From positions 248,001-312,000 of the forward strand of contig NC_017934.1 in the NCBI RefSeq assembly GCF_000147715.2: a DNA stretch of 64,000 nt, written 5' to 3'. Within the stretch, counting starts at the first letter, position 1. The number at the start of each line of letters is the position of its first letter. Positions 56,242 to 64,000 of this stretch are shown here, one piece after another. The position numbers and the translations under genes were made by a program. Source of the stretch: Mesotoga prima MesG1.Ag.4.2 (GTDB lineage Bacteria; Thermotogota; Thermotogae; Petrotogales; Kosmotogaceae). Below the pieces are notes generated by a model that worked only from the letters and a program-made list of their open reading frames with translations, was not told where the DNA came from and ran no database searches.

Positions 56242-57098
56242 ATGATCGAGATACCGGGGGCATTGGTTCTTGCAAATCAGATCGACGAAACTCTTTCGGA
56301 CAAAAAGGCAAAGACGGTTGAAGTACCGATAAAGTCTAGAAAATACTCCTTCCATTTCGCGATCTTTGCAATACGGGAATCCGGTGAATTGTGTGGTTAC
56401 TTTTTACTTCTTCACGAGAACTGGGTGGAATCGTAGAGATATGCTTTGAAAGCAGAGGATCACTCTTGTCTGATGGAGCGGCAAATGCCTTTCACGATAA
56501 AGTCGAAACGCCGGAACCCAATCGCAGCTGAGAATAATATTCAGTGACGGAACATTTTTTGTTGAGAAAATCCAGCTTTACGGTGGCATTTGGCGCTTCA
56601 GTGAAGGAGAATTCAACAACAAGTACTATCTTGCGGCTCAGGGAAAGCCTTCACCGCTTGGCGATCAGTTCAACGAGGCTTACTTTTTTCTTGATATGCT
56701 CGGCTGTTAAGGAGCCGGCAAACACAGCTTGAAGTCTTCTCTTGCAAAAGAGCAGCGAATCACCGGTTTGGGAAATGAAACGCTTCAGTATATCGTCGAC
56801 GTCAGTTCTTCACCCGAGAATCAAGATGGAGAGTCTTTGCGATGAGGAGAAAGGCACAATGTTTTCTTCAATAAGGAGCATTCTAAAGGAGATGGCTCCG
56901 CATGGAGGCAGGGATTCCGAAAGGGACTTCTTTGGTAATCCCAAAGGGCATAGAACGTCGATGGAAAAAGTGACCTGCTGGAACCCTTGCCCAAGATGCG
57001 GCAAACTGATTCAAAGGCAAGGCTATCTCGGAGGAAAGATCTATTTTTTTAAGGTTGCCAGAAGATGCGCCGGCCTCTGTACTAAGGAGATGGTTTAA
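56242..57098 (+). pseudogene. Fpg/Nei-family DNA glycosylase pseudogene with several frameshifts
   Basis: Pieces of one protein appear in order but in different frames. 56242-56436 gives MIEIPGALVLANQIDETLS and stops. About 56460-56535 gives SDGAANAFHDKVETPEPN and a stop. About 56526-56709 gives QLRIIFSDGTFFVEKIQLYGG, then KPSPLGDQFNEAYF, and stops. About 56730-56840 gives AKEQRITGLGNETLQYI. The frame open at 56742-57098 gives IKMESLCDEEKGTMFSSI, GGRDSERDFFGNPKG and the zinc-finger half CPRCGKLIQRQGYLGGKIYF, whose second Cys pair is disrupted. Total span matches an intact ~270-residue glycosylase. At least three frame changes make it a dead gene. Intact relatives remove oxidised bases. Confidence 0.85.
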
Positions 57099-57228
57099 TT
57101 GCCTACAAATTTTGCCGTAATGCATCATAATTAAATCTACTCAAGAGAGATAGCTTCCTCCTTGACTTCCGTATGGGTTATACTTTTCTTTGGGAAGAAG
57201 TGCAAATCGGTGTCAAGGAGGGTTTTTG

Positions 57229-58125
57229 TTGAAAGACTTTTCTGAACTTGTTTCGCTTGCCAAGGCAGGCGGTACTCGAAGAGTTGTTCTTATAGGATCA
57301 GAAGATAGAGAGGGGATAAGGGCTCTCAAACACGCATTTGACGAAGGGATCGCGACGCCGGTTTTTGTTGGCAGAGAAGTAGAGACTCTCGAAATCTTGA
57401 AAGAAGAAGGACTTGAGGGAGAGTTGATACCCGCCTCCTCCCCCGAAGAAGCTTGCGAGAAGGGGATAAAGTTAGTTAGTTCCGGCAAAGCCGATGTTGT
57501 GATGAAGGGACTGTTGAAGACATCGATTCTCCTGAAAGCGGTTCTGAACAAAGAATGGGGCTTAAGATCGGGAAGGGTTTTGAGCCACATAGCGGCTATG
57601 GATGTTCCGGTAGTCGACAGGGTTGTTTTCGTAACCGACGGAGGAATGATAATCCGCCCGGATCTACAGACAAAAGTGTCGATAATCGAGAACGCCGTTG
57701 CCTTTCTGAAGTCAATAGGCTATGAAAAACCAAAAGTCGCGCTTATTGCTGCTGTTGAGGTTGTGAACGAAGATATGCAAGAGACTATCGATGCGGCCGT
57801 TATTTCCAAGATGAGCCAAAGAGGGCAGATCAGCGATTGTGTAATCGATGGGCCTCTAGGTATGGACAATGCGCTTTCGCTTGCAGCGGCACAAATCAAG
57901 AAGATTTCCGGGCCGGTAGCAGGGCAGGCCGATCTCCTAGTCGTACCGGATATTGCAAGTGGTAATTTTGTGGGCAAGTCGGCCGTCTATCTTGCCGGTG
58001 GAACGATCGCCGGTCTTATTTTGGGTGCAACTGCCCCAATCGTTATTGTATCCAGAGCCGATTCGGCTGCTTCTAAACTGGCATCTATCGCCCTGGCCAG
58101 TTATTCGATCGGCAAGAGCTCATGA
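57229..58125 (+). CDS. ptb: Phosphate butyryltransferase/acetyltransferase-family enzyme
   Basis: 298 residues. The TTG at 57229 follows AAGGAGGG; the longer frame to 57190 adds an unsupported leader. Ptb/Pta-type motifs: DVVMKGLLKTSILLKAVLNKE, then LSHIAAMDVP, FVTDGGMIIRPDLQTKVSIIENAV, and DIASGNFVGKSAVYLAGGTIAG. Members convert acyl-CoA to acyl-phosphate for ATP formation by a kinase. No butyrate kinase gene is next to it. Acyl specificity is not certain. It stands alone between the pseudogene and a convergent PHP gene. Confidence 0.87.
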   Translation: MKDFSELVSLAKAGGTRRVVLIGSEDREGIRALKHAFDEGIATPVFVGREVETLEILKEEGLEGELIPASSPEEACEKGIKLVSSGKADVVMKGLLKTSILLKAVLNKEWGLRSGRVLSHIAAMDVPVVDRVVFVTDGGMIIRPDLQTKVSIIENAVAFLKSIGYEKPKVALIAAVEVVNEDMQETIDAAVISKMSQRGQISDCVIDGPLGMDNALSLAAAQIKKISGPVAGQADLLVVPDIASGNFVGKSAVYLAGGTIAGLILGATAPIVIVSRADSAASKLASIALASYSIGKSS

Positions 58126-58170
58126 AGGGCAATTTTAGAGATGAGACTATAAATACCGAAGGAAACATGA

Positions 58171-58281
58171 TTTAGCGAGCTTCTCAGTCCTCTCTCGCTC
58201 GATTATGATCAGTATATTGTGACTGAGAACGGTAAGATCGCAAATCTTAATACGTTTCTGGAGACAACTCGGAAGCCCTAA
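58171..58281 (+). other. Possible coding remnant between ptb and the PHP gene
   Basis: A 36-codon open frame with protein-like composition (SPLSLDYDQYIVTENGKIAN, then LNTFLETTRKP) has no start or ribosome binding site and ends at the PHP gene's stop. It may be the relic of a lost gene. No family was recognised. Confidence 0.25.
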
Positions 58282-59120
58282 TAGTTAAGGCCGTTGTCGG
58301 CGGGTAAGGATTCAAGAAATCTGGAAACTGCAGAGTCTGGAATATCAATCCCCAGCTCGAGATGTTTCTTGTGCTTCCCGTGATAATCACTGCCGCCCGT
58401 GGCTATCAATCCGAGGTTTCCTGAGATTTCGAAAAGCTCTTCTCGAGTTGTTTCTTCATAGGTCTTGTAAAACACTTCCATGCCTTTTAATCCGTAACGT
58501 ATCATTGCCCTAATAATCTCTATCGTTTCTTTTCGATCTAGCATCATCGAAAGAGGATGGGCTAGGACGGGAACACCCCCAGCGGAGAGAATGAGTTCAA
58601 TTGCACTCTTTATGGATAGCTTCTCTTTCTCAACGTACGCTTTTCCATCTTTTCCTAGAAACTCTTTGAAGGCATTTTCTGTTGAGTCAGAATAACCCTT
58701 TCTCACAATTAGATTGGCTATGTGTGGTCTTCCCAGGCTTTCACCGGGAAATGAACTTTCCAGCTCTTCATCGGTAATCTGAACACCGAGAGATCGCAGC
58801 CTTGAGAGAATCCTTGTGTTCCTAAGATCTCTCTTAAGCCTCAACTGTCTAAGCTCTTCTTCCATAGACGAAGCTTCGAAAACCATACCGTAACCAAGAA
58901 CATCGAGGGTCTCATGAAAGTCACAGCTTATCTCTACTCCCCTTATGTACTTTATTCCAGCTCTCAAGCACAGTTCCCTGGCTTCATTCTGGCCAGCCAG
59001 TGTATCGTGGTCGGTAACAGAGAGAATGGAGATTCCTTTGTTCGCAGCCTTTTGCACTATTGCCGCAACCGAGTCCGTGCCGTCGGAATGATCAGAATGA
59101 CAGTGAAAGTCTACAAACAT
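58278..59120 (-). CDS. PHP-domain phosphoesterase (TrpH/RNase AM-like)
   Basis: 280 residues. It opens MFVDFHCHSDHSDGTDS, then SVTDHDTLAG and GVEISCDF, and ends with a TGGSDYHGKHK motif: the metal-binding His/Asp set of the polymerase-and-histidinol-phosphatase family. Stand-alone members with this layout (TrpH/YciV) act as 3',5'-nucleoside bisphosphate phosphatases or 5'-exonucleases. The ATG follows AAGGTGG. It is divergent from the kinase gene. Confidence 0.88.
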   Translation of the reverse strand: MFVDFHCHSDHSDGTDSVAAIVQKAANKGISILSVTDHDTLAGQNEARELCLRAGIKYIRGVEISCDFHETLDVLGYGMVFEASSMEEELRQLRLKRDLRNTRILSRLRSLGVQITDEELESSFPGESLGRPHIANLIVRKGYSDSTENAFKEFLGKDGKAYVEKEKLSIKSAIELILSAGGVPVLAHPLSMMLDRKETIEIIRAMIRYGLKGMEVFYKTYEETTREELFEISGNLGLIATGGSDYHGKHKKHLELGIDIPDSAVSRFLESLPADNGLNY

Positions 59121-59165
59121 TCAGCTACCACCTTTTACATCAATGATGATATTATTCTACTAGAG

Positions 59166-60026
59166 GTGATCACAATACAATACTACCTCAACGAAGGAAC
59201 AATCTTGAAGAAACGTTACAGAATTATCGAGCCCCTTGGAAGGGGCGGTTTTGGCATGACCTATTTATGCTCAGACTTCCATACCGGAAATAGCGTGGCT
59301 GTTAAGGAGTTCTTTCCAAGAGGTGCAGAAAGGGAAGGTAATTTCGTTAAACCCATAAGCAGCGATCTGAAGGAAGCCTATTTCGAAAGGCTTTCTTCTT
59401 TTTCAGAAGAATTCACAATCATGTCTAAAATCGACGATGATAGGGTCGTGAAGGTACTTGATCTTTTTACGGAGAACAACACAGCTTACTATGTTATGGA
59501 ATTTATAAGCGGAAGAACATTAAGAGACTCGGTGAAGTCCGATGGAGTTGTTGATGAGTCTAAAGCTCTAGAAATCATCGATGAAATCCTTAAGGGTGTG
59601 TCCTCGATCCATGAAAGAGGTTATATTCATGGTGACTTAAAGCCGACCAACGTCATGCTTACAGATGAAGGAAAAATAAAGGTCATGGATTTCGGCGCAG
59701 CCTGTTTGAAAGATGTTTACTTGATGAATTCACTTTCTAAGGTTGTTTCTTTGAGTTACACCTGTCCCGAGAAATTCTTATCTTCTTCAACTCCAAGCTA
59801 TTCATGGGACGTCTATTCCGTAGGAGGTATCCTTTTCTTTCTCCTGAGTGGAGAGGATCCTATTCCTTCGACAGAGAGGATCAAGGGAATTCCACTTGTC
59901 TTAGATCTATTCCCCAGGAAGGCACGAAGAATTCTGGAAAAGTCAATGTCTCTAGTTGCAGACAAGAGGTACACAGACGCCGATCACTTCAGAAAAGCGT
60001 TGAGGCCGAGGCTATTTGGATTTTGA
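59166..60026 (+). CDS. Serine/threonine protein kinase (Hanks type, soluble)
   Basis: About 286 residues, kinase domain only. Glycine loop LGRGGFGMTY, VAVKEFFPRG with the ATP lysine, catalytic HGDLKPTNVML and MDFGAA are present. The loop has HGD in place of HRD, so it is a non-RD kinase. No TM helix or PASTA/FHA domain is attached. The start is uncertain: GTG at 59166 lies inside an AGAGGTG motif that would better fit an ATA at 59175, and TTG at 59205 has AAGGA before it but would cut off the YLNEGTI lead-in common in this subfamily. It is convergent with the polyprenyl synthetase gene, two bases apart. Confidence 0.83.
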   Translation: MITIQYYLNEGTILKKRYRIIEPLGRGGFGMTYLCSDFHTGNSVAVKEFFPRGAEREGNFVKPISSDLKEAYFERLSSFSEEFTIMSKIDDDRVVKVLDLFTENNTAYYVMEFISGRTLRDSVKSDGVVDESKALEIIDEILKGVSSIHERGYIHGDLKPTNVMLTDEGKIKVMDFGAACLKDVYLMNSLSKVVSLSYTCPEKFLSSSTPSYSWDVYSVGGILFFLLSGEDPIPSTERIKGIPLVLDLFPRKARRILEKSMSLVADKRYTDADHFRKALRPRLFGF

Positions 60027-60027
60027 T

Positions 60028-60867
60028 TTATCTTCTGGCAATCAGATAGTATATATCTCTCATCTCTTTCTTGAGGTCGGTAAAAGAGTCTATTTCTCCG
60101 AGAATTGAATGAAACGACTCCTTGACCTCTATCTGGGCCTCTTCAAGAGACTCGAAGGATAGAATAGTCAGTTTATTCTGTTTCCCATCTTTCCCGGGTG
60201 TCTTTCCAAGTTCACTTTCGGTAGAAATGACGTCCTTTATGTCGTCCATCATTTGGTAGAGTTTTCCGAATCTCACACCGAGTTTGTACATCTCGTCTAT
60301 CTTTTCTCTTTTCTCTCTTATGAAGGGGGCAGCGAAGCAGAAGCCAAAAAGAGCTCCTGTCTTTGCAGCGTGGATCCTTTCCATCTGTTCTCTGGATTCG
60401 TCTTCTGGAAAGACGTCATCGAATTCACCCTCCACAACTTTAAGTGATGTCTCTTGCCACAGCTCTAGAATGGGATGAATGTATCTGGTTTCAAGATCAA
60501 GGGAGGAAAAGACCCTGCCTGGAAAAAGCATAAGAAAATCTCCCGCAAGTATTGCCTTGGATTCACCGAATTTGATATGACTTGATGGCAGGCCTCGCCG
60601 AATAGTGTCGTTATCTATAGCAGGTAGATCATCGTGAATCAGGCTCCCGCTGTGAAACAGCTCAACGGCAATTCCAGCCTTCAAAGCGTTTTCCTCTCCA
60701 AACCCCGTGTACCTGGAAAGTTCCCAGATTAGATATGCCCTGAGCCTCTTGCCTCCAGCCAGCGGAGTATAGCTGACGACATCTTTGAAAGGCTTGGATA
60801 TGTGGAGTTCGTCCAGAAAGTTCTTGAGTTTGCAATTGAAAAAGGGAGAGAATTCAGCTAGTTTCAC
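60028..60867 (-). CDS. ispA: Polyprenyl (farnesyl/geranylgeranyl) diphosphate synthase
   Basis: 279 residues. GGKRLRAYL binds the isopentenyl diphosphate. The first aspartate motif DDLPAIDND (79-87) and the second DDIKD are intact. The length and the residues before the first motif fit a short-chain synthase (C15-C20), but chain length is not certain. It supplies isoprenoid precursors for quinones, undecaprenyl carriers or membrane lipids. The GTG start overlaps the bifunctional nuclease gene by 14 bp, so it is the last gene of a thiI-plsC-bfn-ispA run. Confidence 0.88.
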   Translation of the reverse strand: MKLAEFSPFFNCKLKNFLDELHISKPFKDVVSYTPLAGGKRLRAYLIWELSRYTGFGEENALKAGIAVELFHSGSLIHDDLPAIDNDTIRRGLPSSHIKFGESKAILAGDFLMLFPGRVFSSLDLETRYIHPILELWQETSLKVVEGEFDDVFPEDESREQMERIHAAKTGALFGFCFAAPFIREKREKIDEMYKLGVRFGKLYQMMDDIKDVISTESELGKTPGKDGKQNKLTILSFESLEEAQIEVKESFHSILGEIDSFTDLKKEMRDIYYLIARR

Positions 60868-61387
60868 TATCGTCTTCCTTGCTCCTAAAATGTTTTTTCA
60901 GCTCTTCGATATCGAGATTCTCGACAAACTTCTTGAAACCCTCGGTATCTTCTTCCTGGCCGTGCTGAAGAGCGTCGGTCTGTAGATTGCTTAGGTCGAT
61001 CGAACTCTCTTTAAACACCGAATCTTCTACAAAAATTGGGAAGCCCTTTTTGACGGCAAGCACAAGACAATCGGAAGGACGTGCATCGACAACGTAAAGC
61101 TGTCCGGTTCTATCCTGCAAATGCAGAGAAGCGTAATAAACATTGTCTTTAACCTGTCCGATCACCGCCTTTTCAAATACCCCGCCAAGTTGAGTAACCG
61201 TATTTACAAATAGGTCATATGTTAAGGGCCTTGGGAAGTCCTTTCCGCTAATCGCGAGGGCAAGAGCTTCGGCCTCGAACGGTCCGATCCATATTCCGAA
61301 ACCTTTGTTAGTCTTTTCAACTTCAAGTATTACCACCGGGGAATTACTCTGGTCAAGAGCAAGGCCCCTCAGTCTTACCTGTAACAT
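60854..61387 (-). CDS. Bifunctional nuclease family protein (DUF151)
   Basis: About 177 residues. The ATG at 61387 follows GAGGTG by 6 nt; the frame extended to 61396 starts inside that site. Family motifs: GIWIGPFEAEALALAISG, RPLTYDLFVNTV, and VVDARPSDCLVLAVKKGFPIFV. DUF151 proteins have a reported nuclease activity in T. maritima and plants; the cellular role is unclear. The C-terminal acidic tail is variable in the family. It is coupled to ispA by overlap. Confidence 0.88.
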   Translation of the reverse strand: MLQVRLRGLALDQSNSPVVILEVEKTNKGFGIWIGPFEAEALALAISGKDFPRPLTYDLFVNTVTQLGGVFEKAVIGQVKDNVYYASLHLQDRTGQLYVVDARPSDCLVLAVKKGFPIFVEDSVFKESSIDLSNLQTDALQHGQEEDTEGFKKFVENLDIEELKKHFRSKEDDSETS

Positions 61388-61397
61388 AGAACCCACC

Positions 61398-62150
61398 TCA
61401 ATTTCTCATTGATTCCAGAGCTGCCTTAATTATATTATAGACTTCTCCGCTGAAGTCTTCCTCGGAACTGAAATCTTGGGGAAGGATAGGTTTGCAAATA
61501 GAAAGAGAGATTCTCGAAGGTGTGATCAGAAAGCTGTTCTTCCTGAGAAGATTGCGTGTTCCGTCAAGTGCCACGGGGAGGACCTTCACACCAAGTTTAT
61601 AGGGAATTGATAGACTCCCTTCTTTGAATTTCCCAATTTCACCGGCCTCGCTTCGTGTCCCTTCTGGAAAAAGAAGAATCGTTCCGTCCTCTTTCAGAAT
61701 TCTGAATATTTTTCTCATTGCGCCGGCCGTTTGTAATCTGTTTCCTCTTTCAATGTATACTCCGTCCAGCGCGCTTATGAACCAGCTTATGCCAGGAATC
61801 TTTGAGAGCTCTTTTTTTGCAATGAAAGCTATCTCTGGGTAGACGTAGCCGGGTATAAGAGGTATATCGAATGCGCTTTGATGATTTGCGACGATAACCA
61901 TGGGGCCAGTCTCTGGAACGTTTTCCTTACCAGACAACCTTACTCTTGACCCCGAAAGCACGAAAGCTGCCCTGCCGAATCTAGAGACCTCTCTTGAAAT
62001 GAAGGTCTTTCTCTCTTTCTTCCCTTTGAATTTCCCGATCACATTTCCAATTAGAATGACTATACCGCCATAAACACAGATGTAGAGAACTCCGAGCACG
62101 GCAATCCAGACAGTTACGAGTAAGCTAAGAAGCTTCTTCAGGAATCTCAA
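61398..62150 (-). CDS. plsC: 1-acyl-sn-glycerol-3-phosphate acyltransferase
   Basis: 250 residues. An N-terminal TM stretch is followed by the NHQSAFD acyltransferase motif (H90-x4-D95) and FPEGTRSEAG. It adds the second acyl chain to lysophosphatidic acid, the step after PlsX/PlsY. The TTG start, 8 nt after GGAGGT, lies within thiI, so the genes overlap by 26 bp. It also lies 11 bp before the bifunctional nuclease start. Confidence 0.92.
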   Translation of the reverse strand: MRFLKKLLSLLVTVWIAVLGVLYICVYGGIVILIGNVIGKFKGKKERKTFISREVSRFGRAAFVLSGSRVRLSGKENVPETGPMVIVANHQSAFDIPLIPGYVYPEIAFIAKKELSKIPGISWFISALDGVYIERGNRLQTAGAMRKIFRILKEDGTILLFPEGTRSEAGEIGKFKEGSLSIPYKLGVKVLPVALDGTRNLLRKNSFLITPSRISLSICKPILPQDFSSEEDFSGEVYNIIKAALESMRN

Positions 62151-63339
62151 TGCTCTTTACCTCCAGTATATCGCCATTCTTTATCCGGTACATCTTGGAC
62201 TTTTCAATTATATCTTTTGCGAGACATTCCAGGTCTAGTCCCGCTTCGACCCGATTTATGTCGAAAAGCCTCGCCTTTGTTACTGGATTCGACGGAACAA
62301 AAACAGTACAACAATCTTCGTATGGCAAAATCGACGTTTCAAACGTGCCTATTTGTTTCGCGAGCTCTATTGTCTCGATTTTATCGTAAGATAGTAGCGG
62401 CCTGAGCACTATTAGCTCAGTCTGTTCTTCGATAACTCTCAAGTTTTCAAGGGTCTGACTTGCAACCTGGCCCAGGTTCTCTCCCGTAACGATTGCGATT
62501 ATTCTTTGAGCTTCTGCTATCTTACTTGCGATTTTCATCATCAGTCTTCTCTGGCAGACCAGGCTATATCTTTCTTCAACGTGTTTATGGACTGCAATCT
62601 GAGCGTCGGTAAAATGCATGGAATATAGCCTGAACTCTCTTCCACCGTTATAGATTGAGAGAGTTTTCGCTAGTGACAGAACTTTGTCAAATGATCTTTC
62701 TCCGGTGTAAGGAGGACTGGAGAAGTGTATTGCATCGAGATCCAACCCCCTCTTTTGAGCCAGCCACCCTGCTACAGGGCTATCTATTCCGCCCGAAAGC
62801 AGCAACAAAGCCCTACCGCTAACTCCAACGGGAAGACCTCCGCTTGCTGTTGTCTTCCCACTCGAGATCAGCACTCCTTCATCCCTTATCTCAATCTCTA
62901 TCTTGAATTCAGGATTGTGAATATCTACACTCGTTTCAGGGAGTTCTTCGAGAATTCTCTCCCCAACGAGGGGATTCAGCTCAACGCTTTTTAGAGGAAA
63001 TCTCTTGTCCAGTCTCCGGGTTTCAACCTTGAAAGTCTTTCTTCCTCTCTTCATTTCATCCTTTGCAAGATCGACCGAGGTCAGGTAAATATCTTCCAGA
63101 TCATAGGAAGTCCATGTTCCGACACTGAAGTTCTGTATGCCAAACGTTCTGGACATTATTTCTATCGACGATCTTAGTCTCTCTGAGGGAACAGAGACGA
63201 TTATCCGTCCTCTGATTCTTTCGACTGTCGATCTTCCCAGTTGCCTCTTTATGTTGTTTACGAGGACTTTCTCGAAAAGCTTTCTGTTCCCTTTCTTCAG
63301 AGCGATTTCTCCATACCTGACCACAACAAATCTATTCAT
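62125..63339 (-). CDS. thiI: tRNA 4-thiouridine synthetase ThiI
   Basis: 404 residues. An N-terminal ferredoxin-like/THUMP part is followed by a PP-loop SGGIDSP at 182-188 and an adenylation domain. No rhodanese domain is present, as in the short ThiI of many bacteria and archaea, so the sulfur relay must use another persulfide. It makes s4U at tRNA position 8. The ATG follows GGAGGT. It heads the run with plsC, the DUF151 gene and ispA. Confidence 0.93.
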   Translation of the reverse strand: MNRFVVVRYGEIALKKGNRKLFEKVLVNNIKRQLGRSTVERIRGRIIVSVPSERLRSSIEIMSRTFGIQNFSVGTWTSYDLEDIYLTSVDLAKDEMKRGRKTFKVETRRLDKRFPLKSVELNPLVGERILEELPETSVDIHNPEFKIEIEIRDEGVLISSGKTTASGGLPVGVSGRALLLLSGGIDSPVAGWLAQKRGLDLDAIHFSSPPYTGERSFDKVLSLAKTLSIYNGGREFRLYSMHFTDAQIAVHKHVEERYSLVCQRRLMMKIASKIAEAQRIIAIVTGENLGQVASQTLENLRVIEEQTELIVLRPLLSYDKIETIELAKQIGTFETSILPYEDCCTVFVPSNPVTKARLFDINRVEAGLDLECLAKDIIEKSKMYRIKNGDILEVKSIEIPEEAS

Positions 63340-63421
63340 TAACCTACCTCCGTCAATCTTTCCCTCATGTAGTTATATAATATTCCTATCATACAATCTT
63401 CGTTTGGAGGTGTGCTGTTTT

Positions 63422-64000
63422 ATGAAGAAAATGCTTGTGATCATTTTTTTGATTGTCTTTTCATCGGTTTTCTTTGCTTCTGAATACGAAGCGTTGCTTT
63501 CCGAGTTTGTTCAAATAAGGGCCATGGAAGACACCGAAATGATGGCCGAGTTCATTGAAAAACTTGAGTCTGAGGACCTGGAAGATATAGAAATCCTCAC
63601 TCTTCTCGCGGATTGTCACCGGGAATACGCGAACTGGATAGAGGATAAGAAGACAAGAGAGACTCATTATAACAAGGCAAGAGAGCTTGCAGAACAGGCA
63701 ATAAAAATGGATGACTCATATGGAATGGCCTACTATGTTAAGGGAGCGGCAATAGGACAACTCGCTCAGATGGCAGGAATAATTCAGTCCATGTTTCTCA
63801 TATCGGATTTCGACAAGAGTATTGACAAAGCAATGGAACTGATGCCTGATAGCCCATTCCCATTCATTGCTAAGGGCATGAGGGATCGTGATACACCCTG
63901 GCCGTACAGAAATTACGGGAAGTCGGAAGAGCGGTTCATGAAGGCTATCGAAAACGATCCGGGATATCTCAACAGCTATTATGAGTTGGCGGTGCTTTAT
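63422..64000 (+). CDS. Exported TPR-like protein, 3'-truncated by the window edge
   Basis: The frame is open from the ATG at 63422 to the edge. GGAGGTG lies 9 nt before the start and a TATAAT at 63376-63381 may be the -10. A signal peptide (MLVIIFLIVFSSVFFAS) precedes helical repeats of TPR look: ARELAEQAIKMDDSYGMAYYVKG, FDKSIDKAMELMPDSPFPFIAKG and SEERFMKAIENDPGYLNSYYELA. It is likely a periplasmic or surface repeat protein. The remainder lies outside the window. Confidence 0.7.
   Translation, partial: MKKMLVIIFLIVFSSVFFASEYEALLSEFVQIRAMEDTEMMAEFIEKLESEDLEDIEILTLLADCHREYANWIEDKKTRETHYNKARELAEQAIKMDDSYGMAYYVKGAAIGQLAQMAGIIQSMFLISDFDKSIDKAMELMPDSPFPFIAKGMRDRDTPWPYRNYGKSEERFMKAIENDPGYLNSYYELAVLY

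Noticed and set aside
57162-57184. TTGACT and TATACT upstream of ptb as a promoter
   Set aside because: The spacer is only 11 bp, far from the usual 16-18.

Overview
The window looks like a chromosomal segment of a Thermotogota bacterium, most likely a mesophilic Mesotoga-type member of the Kosmotogales. This is an inference from gene content and style: frequent TTG and GTG starts behind strong GGAGG-type ribosome binding sites, large surface lipoproteins with InlB-type repeats, and protein sequences of that general type. No rRNA, tRNA, CRISPR array or intact insertion sequence was found.

Positions 1-28190 are an accessory, surface-oriented region. It holds very large exported or lipobox-carrying proteins built from tandem beta modules (InlB-type, PEGA/carboxypeptidase-regulatory-like, cadherin-like, Ig-like). 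Three of them end in, or contain, a putative peptidase domain: M30-like (5800-10128), M6 (14206-16275) and papain-like (21990-24839). Two small loci pair a cohesin-like lipoprotein with a dockerin-like protein: 1-4617 and 14206-16802. Together they suggest a non-cellulosomal cohesin/dockerin display system on the cell surface. The papain-like domain appears circularly permuted. The first gene carries a one-base frameshift inside long direct repeats. The region ends with a beta-helix lipoprotein and a thioredoxin-CcdA/DsbD-type membrane protein.

Positions 28306-35926 (minus strand) are housekeeping genes: yceD-rpmF-plsX-glmS, rsfS and rpsB, preceded by a three-gene SsuABC/TauABC-type ABC importer. 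On the plus strand follow hup with its own promoter and terminator, then a coupled three-gene envelope set (DUF881 protein, LysM/degenerate-M23/3D-domain lipoprotein, exported beta-propeller-like protein). A minus-strand cysE-cysK pair with an MFS transporter comes next, then two Wzi-like outer-membrane barrel paralogues, an AI-2E-family permease that overlaps a possible 48-residue membrane protein, and a small exported barrel-like protein.

Positions 48031-64000 hold a TetR regulator, an ornithine carbamoyltransferase/carbamate kinase pair divergent from argS (with a 26-bp near-perfect palindrome between them), rlmD, a TPM-domain/PspA envelope-stress pair, a multiply frameshifted Fpg/Nei-type DNA glycosylase pseudogene, a phosphate butyryltransferase-like gene, a PHP phosphoesterase, a Ser/Thr kinase, and the minus-strand run thiI-plsC-bifunctional nuclease-polyprenyl synthetase. 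A truncated exported protein runs off the right edge.
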